Source: an uncultured Lachnospiraceae bacterium
GTDB lineage: Bacteria > Bacillota_A > Clostridia > Lachnospirales > Lachnospiraceae
Length of the DNA stretch: 5,680 nt
Assembly (NCBI GenBank): GCA_910588595.1
Contig: CAJUQU010000254.1
Span: 512 to 6,191 of the forward strand
Reading direction: 5' to 3'
Shown: in pieces, positions 1 to 5,640 of the stretch
Numbering within the stretch: the stretch's first letter is position 1
Layout of the letters: every line of letters begins with the position of its first letter
Made by a program: the position numbers and the translations under genes
Notes under the pieces: generated by a model
The model's database searches: none
The model's input: only the letters and a program-made list of their open reading frames with translations
What the model was told of the DNA's origin: nothing

Positions 1-455
1 TGCAGCGGATTCTTCTGTACTCTGCCCCGATGCCTGTACACATCGATCACATAGGACATCGCCTGAAATGTATAGAATGAGATACCGATCGGCAATGCCA
101 CGATCGGGACCGGGATGTTCGTGTGCAGGAATCGGTTGATCTGCAGCACCGAAAACTCACTGTACTTATACCAGCCCAGCGTGCCGATGTTGACCAGCAC
201 CAGCAGCACAAACAGAATCCGCACGACTGCTTTTTTGTCACGGAACGCATCGACCGCGATGCCAAACAGCCAGTTGACCAGGATCGTGCCGATCATGAGA
301 AATACATAAGTCGGCTCCCCCCACGCATAGAAAAAAAGACTCGCAGCCAGCAGAAATATATTTTTCAGCATCTTTGTCTTTCTCAACAATGCATAGTACA
401 CCACCAGCACGACTGGCAAAAACACAAACAAAAAAACTTCACTAGGGAAAAGCAT
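1..455 (-). CDS. AlgI-like MBOAT-family membrane O-acyltransferase, N-terminal part (runs off left edge)
   Basis: This is the first 151 codons of a membrane-bound O-acyltransferase of the AlgI/DltB type. Such proteins move acyl groups, usually acetyl, across the membrane onto surface polysaccharides or teichoic acids. The N-terminus is typical: MLFPSEVFLFVFLPVV, then KNIFLLAASLFFYAWGEPTY at residues 31-50, and LPIGISFYTFQ, SYVIDVYR and QKNP at about 121-150. Hydrophobic segments lie at about 5-24, 31-48, 50-68, 78-97 and 116-138. The family is usually about 450-500 residues, so two thirds of the protein, including the conserved catalytic His region, lies beyond the edge. The ATG at 455 is one base after the dapF stop and has a GGGAGGA ribosome binding site at 464-470 inside the dapF coding end, so translation is probably coupled. 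The family is clear. The acyl group and the acceptor are unknown, but nearby manC suggests a mannose-containing or related surface glycan. Confidence 0.88.
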   Translation of the reverse strand, partial: MLFPSEVFLFVFLPVVLVVYYALLRKTKMLKNIFLLAASLFFYAWGEPTYVFLMIGTILVNWLFGIAVDAFRDKKAVVRILFVLLVLVNIGTLGWYKYSEFSVLQINRFLHTNIPVPIVALPIGISFYTFQAMSYVIDVYRHRGRVQKNPL

Positions 456-456
456 C

Positions 457-1377
457 TCAGATTTCCTCCCGAACTATCATCTTATCATCGATCTCACCAT
501 CAAATACCGTCGCTGCAGGACCTGTCATGTAGACAAGATTGTCCTGTCTGTCCCACTCACACACGATCTCGCCGCCGAGCACCCTGACATTTACCTTCGT
601 ATCTGTCAGCCCGTTCAACACACACGCCACTGTGGTCGCACAGCACCCCGTCCCACAGGCAAGGGTCTCCCCTGTGCCGCGCTCCCACACGCGCATCTGC
701 ACATTGTTTCGGTCGACGATGTGCACGAACTCCGTATTTGTCCTCTCCGGAAACCGCGGGTGATTCTCAAAAAACGGTCCGACCGCCTGAATGTCGAACG
801 CTTTGATATCATAATCTCTGCTGTCAAACGCTCCTGTTTCCGATCTTTTCCCGCCAGGAATATCGTCCACAAAAACGATCGCATGGGGATTGCCCATCGA
901 TACACAAGTCATCTGATAAACTTTGCCGTTTACCTCTATTGCTTCGCTGATGACCTGCTCCTTATCTGATATGACAGGTATTTCTGACGCTCTGAGGATC
1001 GGCGTGCCCATATTGACTCTCACAGTCGACACTTTGCCGTCACTGCCGAGTGTGAGCTCCAGATATTTTACCTTGCCAAAGCTTTCGATCGTTATGTTTG
1101 TCTGATCTGTCAGACCGTAATCATAGACATACTTTGCCACACAGCGGATCCCGTTCCCGCACATCTGCGCCCTCGTGCCATCCGCATTGTACATCTCCAT
1201 CTCAAACGCGGCATTCTGTCCCGGATTGATAAAGATGACACCGTCACCGCCAATGCCAAAGTGCCTGTCGCTGAGACGCCTCACAAGCTCCGGTTTCCTG
1301 TCCGCCGCAATATGCTCTGCAAAACCATTGACATAGATGTAGTCGTTTCCACAGCCATGCATTTTCGTAAATTTCAT
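457..1377 (-). CDS. dapF: Diaminopimelate epimerase
   Basis: DapF is cytoplasmic and interconverts LL- and meso-diaminopimelate, giving the meso-DAP used in peptidoglycan and for lysine. The 306-residue product starts MKFTKMHGCGNDY, the usual family start, and carries FGIGGDG at 40-46. Both catalytic cysteines of the cofactor-independent two-base mechanism are present: Cys73 in MCGNGIRC and Cys241 in ETLACGTGCCA. NPH at 163-165 and PERTNTEF at 220-227 are also conserved. The family is usually about 270-285 residues. The extra length is mainly a hydrophilic insert of about 20-24 residues at roughly 174-197, between FVDD and the FFENHP motif, and the frame is intact through it. The ATG at 1377 is preceded by AAAGGA with a rather long spacing of about 12 bases. 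The gene lies 67 bases after manC with no convincing terminator between, and abuts the MBOAT gene, so an operon is likely. Confidence 0.96.
   Translation of the reverse strand: MKFTKMHGCGNDYIYVNGFAEHIAADRKPELVRRLSDRHFGIGGDGVIFINPGQNAAFEMEMYNADGTRAQMCGNGIRCVAKYVYDYGLTDQTNITIESFGKVKYLELTLGSDGKVSTVRVNMGTPILRASEIPVISDKEQVISEAIEVNGKVYQMTCVSMGNPHAIVFVDDIPGGKRSETGAFDSRDYDIKAFDIQAVGPFFENHPRFPERTNTEFVHIVDRNNVQMRVWERGTGETLACGTGCCATTVACVLNGLTDTKVNVRVLGGEIVCEWDRQDNLVYMTGPAATVFDGEIDDKMIVREEI
464..470 (-). promoter_or_regulatory. Shine-Dalgarno of the MBOAT gene inside the end of dapF
   Basis: GGGAGGA on the minus strand sits 8 bases before the ATG at 455 and lies within the last codons of dapF. With the one-base gap between the dapF stop and this ATG, it supports the chosen start and translational coupling of the two genes. 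Confidence 0.75.
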
Positions 1378-1444
1378 ATTTCGATTTTATCCTTTCTATT
1401 CATGTCTTATATCCTGGCCTTGTGCCCCTACAGGGAGCTCTGCC

Positions 1445-2794
1445 CTACTCTGGGAGTTCTGCAGTCCGCGCTGCCCAGCTCCAGTCAAACACCTCAGTAT
1501 CTCCCTCTGTGTTGTCCTCGCTGATCTGTACGGATATCAGCTGCAGATCCTCAAAAGCCCTGATCGCATGCTTCTGTCCCCTCCTGATGGAAATCGTGTC
1601 CCCGCGCGAAAGCTTCATCAGACAGCCGTCCACAACGAGCTCGCCCCGCCCATTTGCCACTGTGATCACCTCGTCTTTGTACTTGTGCACATGATAATCC
1701 TGCGCGCAGCCTGCATTGACAGTGACATGCTTCGTGAGCGATCTGGTCCCGTCTGCATATTTGCTGTAGTCATACACCTTATACTCACCCCAGCGCCGCT
1801 CTTCGTACATCGGCCGGTTGTCGATATTTTCCACATGCGGTTTGATATACGAACTTTTGTGCTTGTCCGACACAAGGATTCCGTCCTGCCCTGCCGCAAC
1901 GACAACATCCCGCGTGCCGAGCACCACGACCGGGATCGAGAGCTCGTTGATCACATGGGTATTGACGCACTCCTCCCCCATGATGACATCTCCGATGCTC
2001 TCCTCCTCCATCTCCTCCGTCAATGTGTTCCATGTGCCGATATCCTTCCACGCGCCGCTGTATGGCACAACCGCAAGTGCATCTGCCTTCTCGACTACCT
2101 CATAGTCAAAACTGTCCTTTTTCAGATCAGCATAGCGCTCCACAACATCAGCGAAGTCCCTGCTGCCCACATATCTGTCCGCAAAACACATCAGATATTT
2201 TAATTTGAAGGCAAACACCCCTGCATTCCAGAGCGCTCCCATCTCGATCAGTTTCCTTGCAGATGCCTCGTCGGGCTTTTCCTTAAACCCCTTCACACTG
2301 CCGCTTTCACCTGGTATGATATATCCGTATTTTTCGGATGGATACGACGGCGTGATACCCATGAGAACGATGTCCGCCCCTCCCTGCTGTACGCGTGCGT
2401 CCATCTTTTTGAACGTCTCGAAATACGCCACATCCACGTAGGGATCAACCGGAAGCACGATCACGGTCTCCTCGAGATCCATCTTCTTGCGCGATTGCAG
2501 ATATGAGGCGGCAAGCACGATCGCTGGAAAAGTGTTCCTGCGCTCGGGTTCCACCACGATGTCCACATCGTCCGGCAGCTGTCCGCGGATCGACTCGACC
2601 TGTGTGGCTGACGTCGCCACCACGATATCTGCATTGATGCCCGCCTGCGCGATCTGCCTGTACACGCGCTGGACCATCGATTCATGTCCTCCCTGCGCAT
2701 CGCGAAGCAGCTTCAGAAACTGCTTCGACCGGATCTCATTTGACAATGGCCAGAGTCGCTTTCCCGAACCGCCTGACAATAAAACAATATTCAT
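1445..2794 (-). CDS. manC: Mannose-1-phosphate guanylyltransferase with C-terminal cupin (type II phosphomannose isomerase-like) domain
   Basis: This cytoplasmic enzyme makes GDP-mannose from mannose-1-phosphate and GTP for surface glycans. The 449-residue product begins MNIVLLSGGSGKRLWPLSNE and SKQFL (residues 1-27), the nucleotide-binding signature of the family. LPVDPYV (114-120), GFKEKPD (169-175), LWNAGVFAF (188-196) and KDIGTW (250-255) follow. From about 330 a cupin domain matches the phosphomannose isomerase half of ManC/CpsB proteins, with putative metal ligands His368, His370, Glu375 and His409. The cupin motif (HVHKYKDEV) departs from the usual HHHRAEHW, so isomerase activity is less certain than guanylyltransferase activity. 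The ATG at 2794 is preferred to an in-frame TTG at 2809, because that TTG overlaps the GGAGGG ribosome binding site which is correctly spaced for the ATG. The gene follows a weak terminator and leads into dapF. Confidence 0.92.
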   Translation of the reverse strand: MNIVLLSGGSGKRLWPLSNEIRSKQFLKLLRDAQGGHESMVQRVYRQIAQAGINADIVVATSATQVESIRGQLPDDVDIVVEPERRNTFPAIVLAASYLQSRKKMDLEETVIVLPVDPYVDVAYFETFKKMDARVQQGGADIVLMGITPSYPSEKYGYIIPGESGSVKGFKEKPDEASARKLIEMGALWNAGVFAFKLKYLMCFADRYVGSRDFADVVERYADLKKDSFDYEVVEKADALAVVPYSGAWKDIGTWNTLTEEMEEESIGDVIMGEECVNTHVINELSIPVVVLGTRDVVVAAGQDGILVSDKHKSSYIKPHVENIDNRPMYEERRWGEYKVYDYSKYADGTRSLTKHVTVNAGCAQDYHVHKYKDEVITVANGRGELVVDGCLMKLSRGDTISIRRGQKHAIRAFEDLQLISVQISEDNTEGDTEVFDWSWAARTAELPE

Positions 2795-2801
2795 CCTTTT
2801 T

Positions 2802-2807
2802 CCCTCC
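2802..2807 (-). promoter_or_regulatory. Shine-Dalgarno deciding the manC start
   Basis: GGAGGG on the minus strand is 7 bases before the ATG at 2794. The alternative upstream TTG at 2809 overlaps this site and has no ribosome binding site of its own, so the shorter 449-residue product is favoured. Confidence 0.75.
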
Positions 2808-2817
2808 AAATATTACC

Positions 2818-2840
2818 AAAACAGGCAGTGAACGCTGCCT
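2818..2840 (-). terminator. Weak intrinsic terminator after the ANTAR regulator gene
   Basis: On the minus strand AGGCAG pairs with CTGCCT (plus positions 2835-2840 and 2823-2828) around a six-base loop CGTTCA, followed by GTTTTGG. The hairpin starts 9 bases after the regulator stop and ends before the manC ribosome binding site. The stem is only six base pairs and the T run is four, so partial read-through into manC is likely. The loop lacks the A1/G4 pattern of ANTAR RNA targets. Confidence 0.5.
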
Positions 2841-2849
2841 CTGCGCTCT

Positions 2850-3392
2850 TTATTTCAAAGCCAATACCATCTGTGCCGTCTCAACCATACTCGTCCCGTT
2901 GTCCATGCTGTGTTTCTGCAGGTATCGGTGCGCCTCCTCCTCCGTCATGTTGTTTCTGGTGATGAGCAGTTGTTTTGCACTCTCTATGACAGCAGCCTCT
3001 TTTTCATCGCGGACCGCGGGCTTTTGCTTTCGCTTCTTCCTGCGCCGGACGATCCCCTGGGAAAGCATGTCGATCGTATTGACCAGCTCGTGTACTTTTA
3101 GCGGCATGGCAAGCCCGATGATCCCGCTGCCCTGCACGTCGGTCAAAACCCTCTGCGGCGCCATGACCACCATCTCAAATCCGCCGGGCAGATTCTCCTT
3201 GATCTCGACGCAGATCATATCGGCAAGCCGATATCCCGCTATGACAATGCCATCGTGAAACCCATCCGCACAGCTTAGCGCCTGTGCTCCCGAAGTACAG
3301 ACTGCGGTTACGCACAATCCGTTTTTGACCAGGATATTTTTGATGCTCTTTGCATCTTCCATCTTGGCAAAAACTACTATAATGTTCGTCAA
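2850..3392 (-). CDS. ANTAR-domain RNA-binding regulator with degenerate receiver domain
   Basis: ANTAR proteins bind paired hairpins in nascent RNA and prevent transcription termination. The 180-residue product has an N-terminal receiver-like domain (about 1-112), a basic linker RRRKKRKQK (116-124) and a C-terminal ANTAR domain (about 133-178), seen in IESAKQLL, TEEEAHRYLQKHSMDN and SMVETAQMVL. The receiver has lost its signature residues. Phe8-Ala9 stands where the acidic pair would be, the phosphorylated Asp aligns with Gly53 in IAGYRLADM, and the usual Lys before Pro aligns with Met96 in GLAMPLK. It is therefore probably not switched by phosphorylation. The start is a TTG with GGAGGTG seven bases upstream, and no in-frame ATG is better placed. 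It lies 61 bases after glnA in the same direction, consistent with the known use of ANTAR regulators in nitrogen metabolism. Control of glnA is inferred from position only. Confidence 0.9.
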   Translation of the reverse strand: MTNIIVVFAKMEDAKSIKNILVKNGLCVTAVCTSGAQALSCADGFHDGIVIAGYRLADMICVEIKENLPGGFEMVVMAPQRVLTDVQGSGIIGLAMPLKVHELVNTIDMLSQGIVRRRKKRKQKPAVRDEKEAAVIESAKQLLITRNNMTEEEAHRYLQKHSMDNGTSMVETAQMVLALK

Positions 3393-3394
3393 TC

Positions 3395-3452
3395 GTACAC
3401 CTCCAAAACCACACTGAAATGATTGGTTACTGCTCAGTTGTCAAAAGTGTAC
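3395..3452 (-). promoter_or_regulatory. Possible RNA helix masking the ribosome binding site of the ANTAR gene
   Basis: In minus-strand RNA, GUACACUUUU (from 3452 down to 3443, just after the glnA stop) can pair with GGAGGUGUAC (3404 to 3395) over 10 base pairs, three of them U-G. Two more pairs (G-U and A-U) are possible inwards. The helix covers the whole GGAGG of the regulator gene. A smaller inner stem, CUGA with UCAG, can form inside the 38-base loop. This could lower translation of the TTG-started regulator unless ribosomes finishing glnA open it. It is a hand-drawn fold with several wobble pairs. Confidence 0.4.
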
Positions 3453-3453
3453 T

Positions 3454-4785
3454 TTAGATTTTGTACAGATACGACTCGATCTCCCAGTTCGTCACCTGGG
3501 AATCATACTCCTGCCACGCTGTAAGCTTGGAATCACAATACTGCTCAAACACGCGATCCCCCAGAAGTTCACGGAGCAGCGGATCCTTTTTCATCTCCTT
3601 GCATGCCTCGAGCAGATCCGTCGGAAGCTTTTCGATCCCGCGCCTGCGGGCTTCTGTCTCCGAGAGCACGTTGATGTTATCCGTCACTTTCTCATCGGGC
3701 TCGATCTTATACCTGATACCGTCAAGCCCTGCCATCAGACATGCGGCGATGGCAAGGTAGGGATTGGCGGATGGATCCGGACTTCTCAGCTCGATTCTCG
3801 TGTGCTCTCCCCGCATGTTCGGCACCCGGATCAGCGTGTTTGTCCCGAGTGTGCTCCACGCGATATACACCGGCGCCTCAAATCCAGGACGCAGTCTTTT
3901 GTATGAATTTACCAGCGGATTTGTAACCGCACAGATACCTTTGACGTGCTTCATCAGTCCCCCCATAAAATAATAGGCTTCCCTGCTCAGCCCGTTTTCA
4001 TCAGAGGGATCGTCAAAAATATTCCTGCCATCTTTATGCAGCGACATGTTGATGTGCATACCCGAACCGCAGAATTCCATTCTGGGCTTGGGCATAAATG
4101 TCCCGTGAAGTCCGTGGTGCTTCGCGATCGTCTTGACGGCAAGCTTAAAAGTCATAATGTTGTCCGCCGTCGCGAGCGCCTCATCATAGCGGAAATCCAC
4201 CTCGTGCTGGGATGGCGCCTTCTCATGGTGTGAGGCCTCCACCTCAAATCCCATGTCCTCGAGCGTGAGCACGATATCACGTCTGGCGTTCTCGCCGTTG
4301 TCGAGCGGTCCCATATCGAAAAAACCTGCCTGCTCATTCGTGTTCGTCGTCGGTCTGCCGTTCTCGTCTGCATTGAACAGGAAAAATTCACACTCAGGCC
4401 CCACATTGAAGGTATATCCCATATCGGACGCTTCCTTGAGCGCCTTCTTCAGAATATAGCGGCAGTCGCTCTCAAAGGGCGTGCGGTCCGCACGGTAGAC
4501 ATCACAGATAAAACGCGCGACCTTTCCCTGCTGCGGCCGCCACGGAAAGATCGTGAAGGTATCGAGGTCCGGATAAAGAAACATATCTGCATTGTCCGTG
4601 GGCAGCATTCCCTTGACAAGCGAGCAGTCAAACATACAATCGTTCCCCAGCGCCTTTTCCAACTGGCTTGAAGTGATCGCCACATTCTTAAAATTTCCCT
4701 CAATATCCGTAAACTGCATACGGATAAACTCAACATCCTCGTCTTTCACCATCGCGATAATGTCCTGTTTTGTATATTTTGCCAT
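3454..4785 (-). CDS. glnA: Glutamine synthetase, type I (GSI-alpha-like)
   Basis: This cytoplasmic dodecameric enzyme makes glutamine from glutamate, ammonia and ATP. The 443-residue product matches the length of Bacillus-type GSI-alpha. Visible motifs are FTDIEGNFKNV (25-35), the metal-binding GPECEFFLF (129-137), HHEKAPSQHEVDF (186-198), GSGMHINMSL (240-249) with the ATP-site His244, NSYKRLRPGFEAP (293-305) with flexible-loop Glu303, and RIELRSPDPSANPYLA (330-345). The adenylylation-loop tyrosine motif of GSI-beta is not seen. One oddity is that the usual WSxxNRSPLIR segment reads WSTLGTNTLIR (310-320), so the conserved Arg is Thr315; all bases are read in frame with no sign of error. The ATG at 4785 has AAGGAAGG eight bases upstream. 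The ANTAR gene follows in the same direction and a 170-bp palindrome precedes it, so RNA-level control is plausible. No clear promoter was found in the leader. Confidence 0.96.
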   Translation of the reverse strand: MAKYTKQDIIAMVKDEDVEFIRMQFTDIEGNFKNVAITSSQLEKALGNDCMFDCSLVKGMLPTDNADMFLYPDLDTFTIFPWRPQQGKVARFICDVYRADRTPFESDCRYILKKALKEASDMGYTFNVGPECEFFLFNADENGRPTTNTNEQAGFFDMGPLDNGENARRDIVLTLEDMGFEVEASHHEKAPSQHEVDFRYDEALATADNIMTFKLAVKTIAKHHGLHGTFMPKPRMEFCGSGMHINMSLHKDGRNIFDDPSDENGLSREAYYFMGGLMKHVKGICAVTNPLVNSYKRLRPGFEAPVYIAWSTLGTNTLIRVPNMRGEHTRIELRSPDPSANPYLAIAACLMAGLDGIRYKIEPDEKVTDNINVLSETEARRRGIEKLPTDLLEACKEMKKDPLLRELLGDRVFEQYCDSKLTAWQEYDSQVTNWEIESYLYKI

Positions 4786-4793
4786 TGCCTGTA

Positions 4794-4801
4794 CCTTCCT
4801 T
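4794..4801 (-). promoter_or_regulatory. Shine-Dalgarno of glnA
   Basis: AAGGAAGG on the minus strand is 8 bases before the ATG at 4785 and supports this start. It lies about 40 bases downstream of the end of the 170-bp palindrome and is not itself part of that fold. Confidence 0.7.
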
Positions 4802-4841
4802 CTCCATATTCTTACATCTCCACTCTAACTCCCGTTCGCAC

Positions 4842-5011
4842 GCCTAGTGCTCCATCCGGTCAGAAATTAGCATCATGAACCGCCTGTTTCGCACCATTGC
4901 GTCGTTAAAATTTCTAGACGATGCCACCGCATCGCCGTCGAAATTTTGCCTAGCACTGGCACGAACCATGCAGTCCACAATTCTAATTTCTGTCTGGATG
5001 GAGCACTAGGC
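4842..5011 (-). repeat. 170-bp imperfect palindrome in the glnA leader (candidate structured RNA or MITE-like element)
   Basis: The outer arms 4842-4870 and 4983-5011 are inverted repeats matching at 27 of 29 positions. The palindrome continues inwards: 4871-4900 against 4953-4982 match at 20 of 30 positions; AAAATTTC (4907-4914) pairs with GAAATTTT (4940-4947); CGATGC (4919-4924) pairs with GCATCG (4929-4934) around a four-base loop. All arms share one centre, near 4926.5. In the inner 30-base arm all six transition mismatches give G-U pairs in minus-strand RNA, the glnA direction, and A-C clashes in plus-strand RNA. No reading frame, T run or flanking direct repeat was seen. It could be a leader RNA, a processed small RNA, or a small mobile repeat lacking its own transposase. 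The structure is certain; its role is not. Confidence 0.85.
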
Positions 5012-5027
5012 AGACTCTCAAATCAGA

Positions 5028-5058
5028 ATCGCGCTATGCAGGAAATGTCCTGCGCGAT
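5028..5058. repeat. Second hairpin between the palindrome and the divergent gene
   Basis: ATCGC (5028-5032) pairs with GCGAT (5054-5058), and GCAGGA (5038-5043) pairs with TCCTGC (5048-5053) around AATG, with a five-base bulge on the left side. A wider pairing of AGAATCG (5025-5031) with CGATTCT (5078-5084) is an alternative. No T run follows closely on either strand, so it is not a clear terminator. It may be an operator or part of the glnA leader fold. Confidence 0.45.
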
Positions 5059-5065
5059 ATATCAG

Positions 5066-5094
5066 TTATTTTTCTGCCGATTCTTACGCATAAT
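5066..5094 (+). promoter_or_regulatory. Weak candidate promoter for the divergent membrane-protein gene
   Basis: CATAAT at 5089-5094 fits a -10 box at five of six positions. TTATTT at 5066-5071 is a poor -35 at 17-base spacing. This would give an untranslated leader of about 45 bases before the ATG at 5146. Nothing better was seen, and no convincing promoter was found for glnA on the other strand. Confidence 0.22.
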
Positions 5095-5145
5095 CCAGTC
5101 ATGCCGCTCATACCTTTATAAAAAGAATAAAAATGGAGTCTTTAT

Positions 5146-5640
5146 ATGAGCTCTAACACAAAGATCGTTGTACTTCGCTCAAAGGAATTAGTCTATGCAC
5201 TTGTGCTTCTGGTTGTAAGTGTACTTATTATAATGGTGGCAGTATCCCTTTTCTTACCCGCAAAAGACTCTGCTTCCCCCGTTCCTGCCCAGAACGCAGA
5301 GGAGACATTGGAACCGCAAGCTCCATCCCAGACTGTTCCGGGAACAACTCCCGCCGGCGATCCTCAAAACAGCACCTCCGACGGTACATCCAAAAACACT
5401 TCACACGATGCGCAGAGCGGTGTTTCTAGCAATGCTGCCAACAGCACTGCACAAACCAGTACATCCGGCAGTTTGACCGAACAGAGTACGTATATCCCCG
5501 GAATCTACTCCAGCACGCTGCTGCTTGGAAATACCAACGTAGAGCTGCAGGTCGCCGTGGATAAGAACCACATTAATTCCATCACACTGACAAACCTCGA
5601 TGAGTCCATAACGACTTTATATCCGCTGATGAGCCCCACA
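5146..5640 (+). CDS. Membrane-anchored hypothetical protein with extracytoplasmic domain, 3' end lost at contig edge
   Basis: This gene was not recognised. The genuine part encodes 165 residues. There is a short N-terminus with Arg and Lys, one hydrophobic segment at about 17-37 (a probable signal anchor), and a low-complexity Ser/Thr/Pro/Asn-rich linker at about 41-114. A folded domain begins at about 115, with YIPGIYSSTLLL, VELQVAVD and HINSITLTNLDE. The spacing of PGxY, VxVAVD and IxSIxL is loosely like FMN-binding and related small extracytoplasmic domains, but no cofactor site is visible. The ATG at 5146 has GGAG seven bases upstream. The frame appears to end at a TGA at 5674-5676, but codons 166-176 (DRKSTRLNSSH) are translated sequencing adapter, so the real C-terminus is missing. 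The gene is divergent from glnA; no functional link can be shown. Confidence 0.8.

Noticed and set aside
123..587. Plus-strand open frame of 154 codons opposite the MBOAT and dapF genes
   Set aside because: It is a shadow of two clearly recognised minus-strand genes and has no known motif or ribosome binding site.
838..846. AGATCGGAA on the minus strand inside dapF, resembling the adapter start
   Set aside because: Only the first nine bases match, the frame stays open, and conserved DapF motifs continue on both sides. It is a chance match.
1378..1444. Terminator between manC and dapF
   Set aside because: Only a three-pair stem around CCCTGTAGGG is visible, with no T run after it.
4890..4901. 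Possible ANTAR target hexaloop (CGC-AAUGGU-GCG on the minus strand, with A1 and G4)
   Set aside because: The stem is only three pairs unless the loop shrinks to four bases, no matching second hexaloop hairpin was found nearby, and no terminator follows. The same bases also belong to the long palindrome.
4842..5011. Palindrome as a bidirectional intrinsic terminator
   Set aside because: Neither strand has a T run after the outer arms, and it lies upstream of both flanking genes rather than at a gene end.
4946..5149. Open frame of 67 codons on the plus strand in the intergenic region
   Set aside because: It overlaps the palindrome and second hairpin, has no convincing ribosome binding site, and its composition does not look like a protein.
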